A stretch of DNA of 64,000 nucleotides from an uncultured Lachnospiraceae bacterium (GTDB lineage Bacteria > Bacillota > Clostridia > Lachnospirales > Lachnospiraceae). The notes beneath the pieces were generated by a model. That model was not told the origin of the DNA and made no database searches. It saw nothing but the letters and a program-made list of their open reading frames with translations. The DNA is taken from contig CAJTRK010000005.1 in the NCBI GenBank assembly GCA_910578475.1, positions 84,302-148,301 on the forward strand. The letters are read 5' to 3'. Of this stretch, positions 1 through 8,879 are shown in pieces. A program made the translations under genes and the position numbers. The first letter of the stretch is position 1. Every line of letters begins with the position of its first letter.

Positions 1-60
1 CTTTTTCCGGTTCCGTAACCGCGCAGGTTTTCGGTTTTTTATTTAAAGAGGTTCTTCTGT

Positions 61-1020
61 TCACCCTTCCCGATACCCCTGCGGCGAGCGCCCATACTTT
101 TCCCGGAACTTCCGATAGAAATAACTGCTGTTATTATAACCGATATTCTCCATGACCGCTTCCACGGTCAGCGGCGTCCGGGAAAGCAGATAGGCTGCCT
201 GCTGTAATTTTCGCTGCTGCAGCAGTTCCTTGAAATTACAATCGGTATATTTTTTTAACAAACGGCTTATGTAATAGGCTGGCTGCGCCATTTCTTCCGC
301 AACCTCCGTTAATGAGCCGTTTTTATAATGCGTTTCGATATATTTCAGTACGGAAAAGACGAGCGTCTGCTCGTACTGGTTCGGTTCATCCTGATTGATG
401 GCGTCCGTGAACATCGACAGATTCAGAAAGAGAAGCCCCATTGTCGTCTGATTGACAGTATTCGTTCCTGATTTTTTATGGAGCAGCGTCCATATCATGT
501 TTTCGATGAGATTCTGTACGGGGAGGATGTCTTTTGCCTGAAAATGAAGATAGCTGGACAGGGAAGAATCCTGCGATAAAACGGAAATCAGGAAATCGTG
601 CAGAATATTTTCTTTTTCAAGCATGGAAAAGGCGTGGTCAAAAAATTCCGGCAGGATGATAAAATTGACGGCAATGTCATTTTCTCCGGCGGGCAGAATT
701 TCCTGTGTCGCGTTCTGGTTTAAAAACAGGAGGTCGCCTTCCTGCAAGGTGATGCGCTCCCGGTCATTGATGATATGCGTCGTGCTGCCGCCGCACATAT
801 AGACCATTTCCACATAATTGTGGCTGTGCCTGGGGAAATGGACGAAACGAGTGTGAGGCCGTATCTCGATGAGACGTCCTTTTTGAAGCAGTTTCCGGCT
901 GTCGATGACAAAGTTTCTGCCGGAAGTGTAGCGCTCTTTTTCCACATCCTGTCTGCCGTTTAAAATGGCCCGTTCTTCTTCGGTAATTTCCTGAAGCTGT
1001 TCCAATAGTTCTTTTTGCAT
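61..1020 (-). CDS. AraC-family transcriptional regulator (probable rhamnose-responsive)
   Basis: A 319-residue protein with an N-terminal cupin-like sensing region (about residues 50-110, with the H-x-H segment FPRHSHNYVE) and a C-terminal double helix-turn-helix of the AraC/XylS type (about 220-319, ending in the typical SYFYRKFREKYGRSPQGYR signature). This layout is usual for sugar-sensing activators. The gene diverges from L-rhamnose isomerase and shares a 293-bp intergenic region with it, so I infer that it controls rhamnose use. The ligand is not visible from sequence. Confidence 0.88.
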   Translation of the reverse strand: MQKELLEQLQEITEEERAILNGRQDVEKERYTSGRNFVIDSRKLLQKGRLIEIRPHTRFVHFPRHSHNYVEMVYMCGGSTTHIINDRERITLQEGDLLFLNQNATQEILPAGENDIAVNFIILPEFFDHAFSMLEKENILHDFLISVLSQDSSLSSYLHFQAKDILPVQNLIENMIWTLLHKKSGTNTVNQTTMGLLFLNLSMFTDAINQDEPNQYEQTLVFSVLKYIETHYKNGSLTEVAEEMAQPAYYISRLLKKYTDCNFKELLQQRKLQQAAYLLSRTPLTVEAVMENIGYNNSSYFYRKFREKYGRSPQGYREG

Positions 1021-1093
1021 GCCGGCGTTCCTTTCGCGGTTTTCTGATGCGGTTTCTTCTTTCCACTTGAAAGCCCGTGCTTTCGCACTCTTT

Positions 1094-1239
1094 GTTTGAT
1101 TTCGTCAAACGCTTTCTCGTTTTTCTTATATGATTATTATATCACAGCATGCGCTTCTTTTGCCAGAGCGGTTCTGCAAATAAGGTCCCTGATTTAAAAA
1201 AATAAAGACCTTTCCACAAGATGGAAGGTACGTTATAAT
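1094..1239. promoter_or_regulatory. Divergent araC-type/rhaA control region
   Basis: Two inverted repeats lie between the regulator and rhaA: GTTTGA-N5-TCAAAC (1094-1110) and ACCTTTCCA-N4-TGGAAGGT (about 1208-1229). The second sits just upstream of a good -10 (TATAAT, 1234-1239) for rhaA, and its TTTCCA half overlaps the weak -35 with a 17-bp spacer. A weak -35 with an overlapping palindrome fits an activator-dependent promoter. The site assignment is inference. Confidence 0.45.
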
Positions 1240-1313
1240 AAAACAATAACGTCGCTTTACATAGGAAATCAAAGGAAACAAGTCAATAAAAAAAGTAGAA
1301 AAGGAGAAGGAAC

Positions 1314-2570
1314 ATGACACAGCAAGAGAGGTATGCAGCAGCAAAAGAAACTTATGCGGCAGTCGGCGTGGACACCGATGCGGCAATCGCGGCATTGAAA
1401 GAGATTCCTGTTTCTCTGCATTGCTGGCAGGGGGATGACGTTACCGGCTTTGACCACGACGGCCCGCTGACCGGAGGAATCCAGACGACCGGAGATTATC
1501 CGGGAAAGGCAACAACGCCGGAACAGTTGATGCAGGATATGGCGAAAGCTTTGGAGCTGATGCCGGGTAAAAAGAAACTGAACCTGCACGCGAGTTATGC
1601 GATTTTTGAAGAAGGAGAATATGTTGACCGGGATAAAATCGAGCCCAGGCATTTTGCAAAATGGGCAGCGTTCGCCAAAGAAAGAAATATGGGCATCGAC
1701 TTTAATCCTACGTTCTTTTCCCACGATAAGGTCAAAGACGGCCTCACGCTCTCAAGCCCGGATGAAGAAACGAGAAAATTCTGGATTGAGCACGGAAAGG
1801 CCTGCATCCGCATTTCCGAATATTTTGCGAAAGAAACGGGAGTTCCCTGTGTGATGAATATCTGGACGGGCGACGGCTACAAAGATATTCCGGCAGACCG
1901 CATGGGACCGAGAATGCGTTACAAAGAATCCATTGAACAGATTCTTGCTGAGCCTTTTGACAAAAATCTGGTAAAACCCTGTGTGGAATCCAAAGTATTC
2001 GGCATCGGCGTAGAGTCTTATACAGCCGGAAGCGCGGAATTTACGCTGTCCTTTGCGGCGACGCATGAAGGCTGTCTGCCGTTGATGGATAACGGACATT
2101 ATCATCCGACGGAAGTCGTATCGGATAAGATTCCGGCGCTTCTGTGCTTTTTCCCGGAAATCGCTCTGCATATTACAAGGCCGGTGCGTTGGGACAGCGA
2201 CCACGTTGTTCTTTTTGATGATGAAACAAAAGAGATGGCCAAAGAGATTGTCAGAAATGATGCGCTTGGCCGCGTTTATATGGCGCTTGATTATTTCGAT
2301 GCGGGCATCAATCGGATTTCCGCATGGACGGTCGGTTTCAGAAGCTGGCAGAAGGCTTTGTTAAACGCGCTGTGCACGCCGAATGAGGAACTGAAAAAGT
2401 TGCAGGATGAGAACCGCATGACAGAACTCATGGTATGGCAGGAGGATATCAAGACATTCCCCTTCGGCGACGTATGGGAAGAGTATTGCAGACAGTGCGG
2501 CGTCATTGCTGACAGGAGCTGGTTTGAGGCGATTCGCAGGTATGAAGAGGAAGTATTGTCAAAAAGATAG
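1314..2570 (+). CDS. rhaA: L-rhamnose isomerase
   Basis: A 418-residue protein matching RhaA over its whole length. It interconverts L-rhamnose and L-rhamnulose, the first cytoplasmic step of rhamnose catabolism. Metal- and substrate-site segments typical of the TIM-barrel family are visible: GIGVESYTAGSAEF, DNGHYHPTEVVSD and VRWDSDHVV. The start is supported by an AAGGAGAAGG ribosome binding site 5 bases upstream. It is followed at once by a hairpin terminator, so the unit is monocistronic here. The kinase (rhaB) and aldolase (rhaD) genes are not in the window. Confidence 0.96.
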   Translation: MTQQERYAAAKETYAAVGVDTDAAIAALKEIPVSLHCWQGDDVTGFDHDGPLTGGIQTTGDYPGKATTPEQLMQDMAKALELMPGKKKLNLHASYAIFEEGEYVDRDKIEPRHFAKWAAFAKERNMGIDFNPTFFSHDKVKDGLTLSSPDEETRKFWIEHGKACIRISEYFAKETGVPCVMNIWTGDGYKDIPADRMGPRMRYKESIEQILAEPFDKNLVKPCVESKVFGIGVESYTAGSAEFTLSFAATHEGCLPLMDNGHYHPTEVVSDKIPALLCFFPEIALHITRPVRWDSDHVVLFDDETKEMAKEIVRNDALGRVYMALDYFDAGINRISAWTVGFRSWQKALLNALCTPNEELKKLQDENRMTELMVWQEDIKTFPFGDVWEEYCRQCGVIADRSWFEAIRRYEEEVLSKR

Positions 2571-2623
2571 GAACAATCTGCCGCGGACATTTTTCCGGTG
2601 AATCCGGCAGAAAATCATTTACG

Positions 2624-2646
2624 GGGAGCCTTTTGGCTCCCTGTTT
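2624..2646 (+). terminator. Rho-independent terminator after rhaA
   Basis: Perfect 7-bp stem GGGAGCC/GGCTCCC with a TTTT loop, followed by TGTTTTATG. It lies 53 bases past the rhaA stop. Confidence 0.75.
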
Positions 2647-2814
2647 TATGCTTTGTTTATGTTTCTTTTTCTTATTGCGGACTGTCTGCAGGGCCGGTGC
2701 ATCTTTAATTTATCCCGTTTACGGAGTAATATCTTGAAATTCTCCGCCAGGATGTGTAAAATATACAGAAGTATTCTGTATAATGCCCGCGGAAGCGGAC
2801 CAGGAGGTAACGAC

Positions 2815-3675
2815 ATGACTTTTGACTTGAAAAAAGACGGGAAGCGGATTGTTGTCATCTGTATTGCGGCTGTTATCATGGCGGTCAACACGAAAACGTT
2901 TATCCGGACCGGCGGCCTTTATCCGGGCGGTGTGATGGGACTGACGATTCTGATTCAGGCGATTTTTGAAAACTTTTTTAATATGCAGATTCCTTTCTCC
3001 GTTGTTAATTTATTGTTGAATCTGCTTCCTATTTATATAGGATTTCGCTTTATCGGTAAGAAATTTACGCTGTATTCCTGCCTGATGATTGTATTAAGCA
3101 GTATTCTGACGGATATCATTCCTGCGAATGTCATCACTTATGACACGCTGTTAATCAGCATTTTCGGCGGTATTATCAGCGGCTGCGCCATCAGCCTGTG
3201 CCTGATGATGAACGCGACTACGGGCGGCACGGATTTTCTTGCGATTTATCTTTCGGAAAAAAAGGGTGTGGATTCCTGGAATCTGGTTCTTGGCATCAAT
3301 GCCGTTATTATTTCGCTGGCAGGCCTTTTATTCGGTTGGGATAAAGCTCTGTATTCCATTATTTTCCAGTATGCTTCCACCCAGGTGTTGCAGATGCTGT
3401 ACAAAAGGTATCAAAAACAAACGTTATTTATTGTTACAAATAAACCGAAAGATGTATGCAACGCAATTTATGCGGTGAGCGGACATGGCGCGACGATACT
3501 GGAAGGAGAGGGGTCCTATGTGCATTGTGAGCGGAATGTTGTCTATTCCGTCGTGTCCAGAGAAGAAAGCAAGGCCGTTATCCATGCGGTAAAAGAGGCG
3601 GATGACAGCGTATTCGTGAATGCGCTCAGAACAGAAGAGCTTTCCGGGCGGTTTTATCAGAGGCCGAATGAATAA
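2815..3675 (+). CDS. YitT family membrane protein (DUF161/DUF2179)
   Basis: A protein of about 286 residues when started at the ATG behind AGGAGGT; the frame is open upstream to 2653, but that extension lacks a ribosome binding site. About five or six hydrophobic segments fill residues 15-200 (for example RIVVICIAAVIMAVNTKTF and LLISIFGGIISGCAI). A soluble C-terminal DUF2179 domain follows (from QTLFIVTNKP to ALRTEELSGRF). Families of this shape are common, often multi-copy, membrane proteins in Firmicutes of poorly known function. No operon partner is evident. Confidence 0.85.
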   Translation: MTFDLKKDGKRIVVICIAAVIMAVNTKTFIRTGGLYPGGVMGLTILIQAIFENFFNMQIPFSVVNLLLNLLPIYIGFRFIGKKFTLYSCLMIVLSSILTDIIPANVITYDTLLISIFGGIISGCAISLCLMMNATTGGTDFLAIYLSEKKGVDSWNLVLGINAVIISLAGLLFGWDKALYSIIFQYASTQVLQMLYKRYQKQTLFIVTNKPKDVCNAIYAVSGHGATILEGEGSYVHCERNVVYSVVSREESKAVIHAVKEADDSVFVNALRTEELSGRFYQRPNE

Positions 3676-3723
3676 AGTGTGAACCTTCTTCGCACGGCAG
3701 AATGAAAATACAGAGGAACAATC

Positions 3724-5667
3724 ATGGAAAAGATTACGAATGAACAGGTAGAGGCAGCGTGGAAAGTATATCACAAGGCATTTCTGGAGATACCCTATTC
3801 CAAACAGCGGAAATTTATCAAAAGCTGCGAGCATAATATCAAACAGCTGGAACGCCGCATTGCGCGGAAGAAGAAACTGGAAGCCCATCAGATATTAAAT
3901 GATATGGAAGAGCTGCATAAGCGGGCGGCAGATATCGGTTATACGGTTTCGAACAGAGACCATAAGCTTCGCAATTACTATAAACACGTTCTGAAAAGAC
4001 TGATTCAGCTGGATTTGTCGTTTCTGCGGAGAATGGCGCCTTCCTCTTCTTTTACGGAAATCCTGAAAATGGAAGATATTCATTTGCTGCTTTGCGAGCG
4101 GTCCCTGTATGAGATTTATAAAGACGATTACATGCAGTTTATGGTGGGACGGCGGATTGAAGAGCTGATGGAGGCGGAACCGGAAAAACAGTATCCGGAA
4201 GCGCGCAATATGCGCAGACATTTTATTCTGCATATCGGCCCTACCAACAGCGGCAAGACCTATCAGGCATTACAGCGGCTGAAACAGGCTTATCAGGGCG
4301 TATACCTGGGTCCCCTGCGGCTGCTTGCGCTGGAAGTCTATGATACGATGACGGCGGCGGGCATTCCATGCAGTATGATTACAGGAGAAGAGAAAATTGT
4401 GACGCCCGGAGCGTTCTGTCAGGCGTCTACGATAGAAATTCTGGATTTGAAGGAAATTTATGACATCGCTGTCATAGATGAAGCGCAGATGCTGGATGAT
4501 GAAAACAGGGGAAGCTGCTGGACAAGAGCGATTCTCGGCGTCCGGGCGGAAGAGATTCATATCTGCGCGTCCCCGGTTGCGGAAAAACTGCTCATCAAGA
4601 TGATAAAACGCTGTGGCGATACCTATGACCTGGTGCACCATGAGCGGAATACGGAACTGGAATTTCTGCCAAACAGATATGATATGAGCAGAGATGTGGA
4701 AAAAGGCGATGCGCTGATTACTTTTTCCAAGAAAAATGTGCTTGCGATTGCGGCCGCGCTGGAGGCTAAAGGAATAAAAGCGAGTGTTATTTATGGAAAT
4801 CTGCCGCCCAAGACGCGGCGGGAACAGGTGCACCTTTTTGCGGAAGGATTTAACGAGGTCGTCGTGGCGACGGATGCAATCGGAATGGGTGTGAACCTGC
4901 CGATTCGAAGAATCATTTTTATGAATACGATTAAGTTCGACGGAACGGCCAAACGGCGCATCCGTGCCGAAGAAATCCGCCAGATAGCGGGAAGGGCGGG
5001 GCGTTACGGATTCTATAACACTGGTTATGTACAATCAGTCGTGGATATGGGCTATGTCGGTAAGAAGATGCAGGAGCCTTTTCATTCGATGAAAAAGGCC
5101 CGAATCGGTTTTCCGGAAGTGCTTCTCGATATCAATATGGAGCTCGATGAAATTATTGAAATATGGGAAAACGCGGGCGGAACGGAACTATACGACAAGA
5201 TTTCCATGACGGAGAGCGTCAGAAAATACCGTTATCTGAAAAACTACCGGAAAGCATCCGGCTGCATGAAAGATAAAAAGCTGCTGCTTTCCCTGATAAC
5301 CTGCCCGTTTGATATCGGGGATAAAGATGTTTTGAAACAATGGCTGAAATACTGTGAAAATCCGATGGAGGAAAAAGCGTGTCCGCCTTATCCGAAAGAG
5401 GTTTCTCTGGAAGTGCTGGAAAGTTATTACAAAAAACTGGATTTATACAGCCAGTTTGCGGGAAGGGCGAACTGGGTCATCGACAGAGAGGCGCTTGAAT
5501 CAAACAGAGAAGCGGCGCAGCGCGCTATCGGTGTTTTTTTGAAGGAAAATAAGAAACAGTTTGAGAAAAAATGCCAGTTATGCGGAAAACCTCTGCTGTG
5601 GGATTATCCCTATCGGATTTGTGAAGACTGTTTCATGGCGGAAGATATTGGCGAGGACGAACTGTAA
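3724..5667 (+). CDS. Suv3-like superfamily 2 RNA helicase with C-terminal zinc ribbon
   Basis: A 647-residue protein whose core resembles Suv3/SUPV3L1, the helicase of the mitochondrial RNA degradosome. Visible are Walker A GPTNSGKT (about 171-178), the DEAQ box at 252-255, motif III-like CASPVAEKLL, and motif VI QIAGRAGRYG (about 420-430). The N-terminal 160 residues are basic and helical. The last 30 residues hold paired CxxC motifs (CQLCGKP and CEDCF), a probable zinc ribbon. The expected role is ATP-driven unwinding of RNA or RNA/DNA hybrids. No nuclease gene is adjacent. Such bacterial Suv3-type helicases are little studied. Confidence 0.85.
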   Translation: MEKITNEQVEAAWKVYHKAFLEIPYSKQRKFIKSCEHNIKQLERRIARKKKLEAHQILNDMEELHKRAADIGYTVSNRDHKLRNYYKHVLKRLIQLDLSFLRRMAPSSSFTEILKMEDIHLLLCERSLYEIYKDDYMQFMVGRRIEELMEAEPEKQYPEARNMRRHFILHIGPTNSGKTYQALQRLKQAYQGVYLGPLRLLALEVYDTMTAAGIPCSMITGEEKIVTPGAFCQASTIEILDLKEIYDIAVIDEAQMLDDENRGSCWTRAILGVRAEEIHICASPVAEKLLIKMIKRCGDTYDLVHHERNTELEFLPNRYDMSRDVEKGDALITFSKKNVLAIAAALEAKGIKASVIYGNLPPKTRREQVHLFAEGFNEVVVATDAIGMGVNLPIRRIIFMNTIKFDGTAKRRIRAEEIRQIAGRAGRYGFYNTGYVQSVVDMGYVGKKMQEPFHSMKKARIGFPEVLLDINMELDEIIEIWENAGGTELYDKISMTESVRKYRYLKNYRKASGCMKDKKLLLSLITCPFDIGDKDVLKQWLKYCENPMEEKACPPYPKEVSLEVLESYYKKLDLYSQFAGRANWVIDREALESNREAAQRAIGVFLKENKKQFEKKCQLCGKPLLWDYPYRICEDCFMAEDIGEDEL

Positions 5668-5738
5668 CCAATACAGCCTGTTTCAAAACAAATATAATTC
5701 AATTATAAAACAGTTGTTATTAAAAGAAAAGGGCGATT

Positions 5739-6557
5739 ATGGTCAGGACTTATGTGATAAATATAAGGCGGTTTGAGAAAGAAGAGATATTCCGGGCGGC
5801 GCTTTTAAGCGTTTCGCCTTACAGACAAGAAAAGATTGCCCTTTTGAAAACGGAGCGGGAAAAAAGAAGAAGTCTGGGGGCCGCATTTGCTTTGAATGCG
5901 GCTCTTGCATATCATGGTCTGTGCGAGCGGGATATGGAATATGTTCTGGGAGAACAGGGAAAGCCAATGCTGCGGGCTTATCCCGGACTGCATTTTTCGC
6001 TTTCTCATGCGGGAGATTATGCCATATGCAGCATGGGAGAACTGGAAAACGGCTGTGATGTTGAGCGGGTGAGGCCGGATAAGATGCGCGTGGCCGAACG
6101 TTTTTTTGCGGAAGAAGAAAAGGCGTGGATTTATCAGGCCGGAGAAACGGAGGAACGGGACAGGCGTTTGTTCCGGCTCTGGACAATGAAAGAGAGTTTT
6201 CTGAAAGTGACGGGCCGCGGAATGGCTCTGCCATTGCGGGATTTTACGGTTCTTATCGGGGAAAACGGTATACATGGCGTAAGACATAGCATAAATAGCA
6301 AATGTTATTATATGAAAGAATACAGTTTGCCGGACCTTTTTCGGGAAACGGCGGAATACCGGATATCGGTCTGCCATGAAGCGTCTGAACAACGGATGGA
6401 TATCTGTCATGAAATACCGGAACAGCGGATTATCTGCCATGAAGCGTCGGAACAGCGAACGGATTTCGGGCATAGCGTATCGGAGTATGATGCTGCGGGA
6501 TATCGGAATCATAACATACCGGAGTTTGCGCCGGAGCTGGAAATCGTCCTGCCGTAA
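5739..6557 (+). CDS. Sfp-type 4'-phosphopantetheinyl transferase with repeat-bearing C-terminus
   Basis: A 272-residue protein expected to move the phosphopantetheine arm of CoA onto carrier proteins. Both family signatures are present: GCDVERV (from residue 105; the Asp binds Mg) and WTMKESFLKVTG (from 148). The conserved domain ends near residue 200. The remaining ~60 residues are unusual, with three imperfect tandem units of the CHEASEQR type (DNA 6372-6467). No NRPS/PKS or acpP gene lies nearby, so the carrier target is unknown; fatty-acid ACP is the default guess. The ribosome binding site is weak (AAAAGGG). Confidence 0.85.
   Translation: MVRTYVINIRRFEKEEIFRAALLSVSPYRQEKIALLKTEREKRRSLGAAFALNAALAYHGLCERDMEYVLGEQGKPMLRAYPGLHFSLSHAGDYAICSMGELENGCDVERVRPDKMRVAERFFAEEEKAWIYQAGETEERDRRLFRLWTMKESFLKVTGRGMALPLRDFTVLIGENGIHGVRHSINSKCYYMKEYSLPDLFRETAEYRISVCHEASEQRMDICHEIPEQRIICHEASEQRTDFGHSVSEYDAAGYRNHNIPEFAPELEIVLP
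6372..6467 (+). repeat. In-frame tandem repeat in the phosphopantetheinyl transferase gene
   Basis: Three adjacent units of 33, 30 and 33 bp, each beginning TGYCATGAA, encode CHEASEQRMDI, CHEIPEQRII and CHEASEQRTDF. A degenerate fourth unit (GHSVSE) follows. All unit lengths are multiples of three, so the frame is kept. Confidence 0.85.
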
Positions 6558-6574
6558 AGCGAAAGGCATCTTCC

Positions 6575-6603
6575 GCATATCCTGACCGTATTTGCACATA
6601 CTA
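6575..6603 (+). promoter_or_regulatory. Sigma-G-type forespore promoter upstream of spoVAD
   Basis: GCATA (6575-6579) and CATACTA (6597-6603) are separated by 17 bases. They match the known sigma-G -35 (GYATR) and -10 (CATnnTA) consensus. spoVA genes are sigma-G dependent in Bacillus subtilis, so position and sequence agree. No sigma-A-like promoter is evident here. Confidence 0.6.
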
Positions 6604-6673
6604 CTTTTCAAAAACATGGGTTGCTTTTCATAAGCAGAAACATGGACAACGTTTGAAAAGGAGAGTATGGCAG

Positions 6674-7684
6674 ATGTTAGGAAAACAAAGCATTCAGTTT
6701 CAAAACCCGCCCTGTATCATAAACAGCGGTTCAATTGTAGGAAGCAAAGAAGGACAGGGGCCTATGGGCAAACTGTTCGATAAGGTCGGTTACGACGATA
6801 TGTTTGGCGCAAAGACATGGGAAGAGGCGGAGAGTGCGCTGCAAAGGGAAGCTTTGCAGATTATGCTGGAAAAGGAAAATTTGAAAAAGGAAGAGATACA
6901 GCTCATCTTTGCGGGCGATTTGCTCGGCCAGTCCATCGCGAGCAGCTTTGGCCTTTCTTCTTTTCATACGCCCCATATCGGATTATACGGCGCATGTTCC
7001 ACATGCGGCCTGTCCATCAGCGTATGCAGCATGGCCGTGGCGGGCGGTTTTGTGGACAGAGCGGCCTGTGTGACGTCCAGCCACTTTGCCAGTGCGGAGA
7101 AAGAGTTCCGTTTCCCACTTTCTTATGGGAATCAGCGTCCGCTTTCGGCGACCTGGACCGTTACCGGCAGCGCCGCTTTCCTTGTTGCGTCCGACTGCAC
7201 GAAAAAAGCCAAAGCTAAAATAACGGGCGTTACATTTGGAAGAATCATGGACTACGGCATCAGAGATTCCATGAATATGGGCGCTTGTATGGCCCCTGCT
7301 GCCGCAGATTCCATCAGACAGCATTTGTCGGACTTCGGAAGAACTCCGGGAGATTACGACAAGATTATTACAGGCGACCTGGGCTCGGTGGGGCAGCAGC
7401 TTCTGTTCGAGCTTTTGTCAAAAGACGGTATCGATATCGCCAAACAGCATATGGACTGCGGCATGGAGATTTTCGACAGCACCAAACAGAATACCAACGC
7501 GGGCGGTTCGGGCTGCGGCTGTTCGGCGGTTATTCTGTCCGCCTATATTCTGAAAAAGATAGAGGAAGGCGTCTGGAAAAGAGTGCTTTTTATGCCGACC
7601 GGCGCGCTGCTCAGTAAGACGAGTTTTAACGAAGGGCAGACGATACCGGGTATCGCGCACGGCGTAGTGTTGGAGAGCTGCTGA
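6674..7684 (+). CDS. spoVAD: Stage V sporulation protein AD
   Basis: A protein of about 336 residues, clearly SpoVAD: a thiolase-fold protein of the SpoVA machinery that moves dipicolinic acid into the forespore and releases it on germination. Characteristic segments are GSIVGSKEGQGP, YGACSTCGLSIS, SSHFASAEKEFRFPL and GGSGCGCSA. I chose the ATG at 6674 because AGGAGA lies nine bases upstream; an in-frame ATG at 6653 precedes that site. The usual neighbours spoVAC and spoVAE are not adjacent; spoVAE lies 4.4 kb downstream and spoVAC is not in the window. Confidence 0.95.
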   Translation: MLGKQSIQFQNPPCIINSGSIVGSKEGQGPMGKLFDKVGYDDMFGAKTWEEAESALQREALQIMLEKENLKKEEIQLIFAGDLLGQSIASSFGLSSFHTPHIGLYGACSTCGLSISVCSMAVAGGFVDRAACVTSSHFASAEKEFRFPLSYGNQRPLSATWTVTGSAAFLVASDCTKKAKAKITGVTFGRIMDYGIRDSMNMGACMAPAAADSIRQHLSDFGRTPGDYDKIITGDLGSVGQQLLFELLSKDGIDIAKQHMDCGMEIFDSTKQNTNAGGSGCGCSAVILSAYILKKIEEGVWKRVLFMPTGALLSKTSFNEGQTIPGIAHGVVLESC

Positions 7685-7741
7685 CGGGAGTGGCGGAATG
7701 GTTTTGGCGGTGTCGGATTTGCACGGGGAAGGAGAACCCAC

Positions 7742-8455
7742 ATGTCACCCTTTTTTACGGAATTACTCGATAATTATCCGGGCCCCGCTTTTCTGGAAAA
7801 GGTGCGCGGAAAATATCATTATGAGAAAGACTGGTCGGAAGCGTTAAAGAAAAGCGCGTTGGAAATGCTTCCTTTCCTGCAAAAAGAAGCCTTTTGGGAA
7901 AGTATGCCGGCGGAATGGAGCGATACGGTTTCGTTACGGCAGAGCGCACCGGAGGAAGAAAACGCCGCCGGTTCGCGCCGGAAAGCGGCCGGGACAAAGT
8001 ATGAGCGGGTCGTCATATCGCTCGGAGCCGGTCTGGACCGTTTACAGGAGCAATACAGCGAACAGGGTTCGTTATCGAAAAGTTATATGCTGGAAGCATT
8101 GGCAGGCGAACTGCTGATGGAAAGCTATGCGGCGTATAACCGATATGTGGCGGAAACGACGGACTGGCATGTGGCGCGATATCATTTTCCGGGAAGCGAA
8201 GAGGCGTACCCGTTGGAAATGCTGCCGGAGCTGCTTGCCGGCCTGACAAAACGGGTCACCTGCAATGCGGCTTTTTGCCTTATACCGAAAAAGAGCGTTG
8301 TTTTTGTGGCGGAACTGACGCAGGATGAAAGCGTGCAATGCGAAGGGATTTGCATGGGATGCCATAAGATGCACTGTACCAATCGGATTGAGGATGATTT
8401 TCAGACGAGGCGAAGAATGGTTCATTACGGATACAGCCGGATTTTCGGGAAATGA
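7742..8455 (+). CDS. MetH activation-domain-like (cobalamin-related) protein
   Basis: A 237-residue protein resembling the reactivation domain of B12-dependent methionine synthase as a free-standing protein. It has an early LGAGLDRL strand, a helical middle (LEALAGELLMESYAAYNRYV), and an ARYHFPGSEEAYPLEMLPEL segment where MetH has its R-x-SPGYGD-like loop. The strand CLIPKKSVVFVAEL and a C-terminal Cys cluster (CEGICMGCHKMHC) follow. It overlaps the next gene by ATGA. Together they suggest corrinoid-protein maintenance, but the partner methyltransferase is not in the window. Confidence 0.6.
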   Translation: MSPFFTELLDNYPGPAFLEKVRGKYHYEKDWSEALKKSALEMLPFLQKEAFWESMPAEWSDTVSLRQSAPEEENAAGSRRKAAGTKYERVVISLGAGLDRLQEQYSEQGSLSKSYMLEALAGELLMESYAAYNRYVAETTDWHVARYHFPGSEEAYPLEMLPELLAGLTKRVTCNAAFCLIPKKSVVFVAELTQDESVQCEGICMGCHKMHCTNRIEDDFQTRRRMVHYGYSRIFGK

Positions 8456-8781
8456 AGGGAAACGGCGTCGGGAACAACGAAGAAAAGATGATTCAGGAAG
8501 GAACCGGAAAGGAGCCCGAAGCAGCGATGGAAAACTCGCACCGTTTTTTCGAGAACAGGGCATGTCAATATTTTCCCTGTCATAAAGAGCTTGCGGATTT
8601 TAACTGTCTGTTCTGCTATTGTCCTTTTTACGGGAAAAAGAACTGCCCGGGAGCGCCCCGATACATAGAAGCAGACGGAAAGCGGATAAAAGACTGTACG
8701 GACTGCGTCTTTCCGCATCGTCCGGAGAATTATGACAGGATATGCCGGATTTTGTCCGAAACAGCGCAGGAGCAGTCATAA
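8452..8781 (+). CDS. Cysteine-rich small domain protein (PF04071-like)
   Basis: A 109-residue protein whose C-terminal ~85 residues match the cysteine-rich small domain: HRFFENRACQYFPCH, FNCLFCYCPFYG and IKDCTDCVFPHRPENYD. The family is probably metal-binding and is often found with cobalamin genes. Translation is coupled to the upstream MetH-activation-like gene by a 4-bp ATGA overlap. A shorter start at 8527 (MENSHRFF) would remove a non-conserved leader. Exact function is unknown. Confidence 0.75.
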   Translation: MKGNGVGNNEEKMIQEGTGKEPEAAMENSHRFFENRACQYFPCHKELADFNCLFCYCPFYGKKNCPGAPRYIEADGKRIKDCTDCVFPHRPENYDRICRILSETAQEQS

Positions 8782-8879
8782 ACGAGGGGATGGCCGGCCG
8801 ACACAAAACAAATTCGCACAACTATTGTCTTGGAATCATGCGTTTCGCAATGACCTGGCAAAACAGGAAAGGAAGCCGA

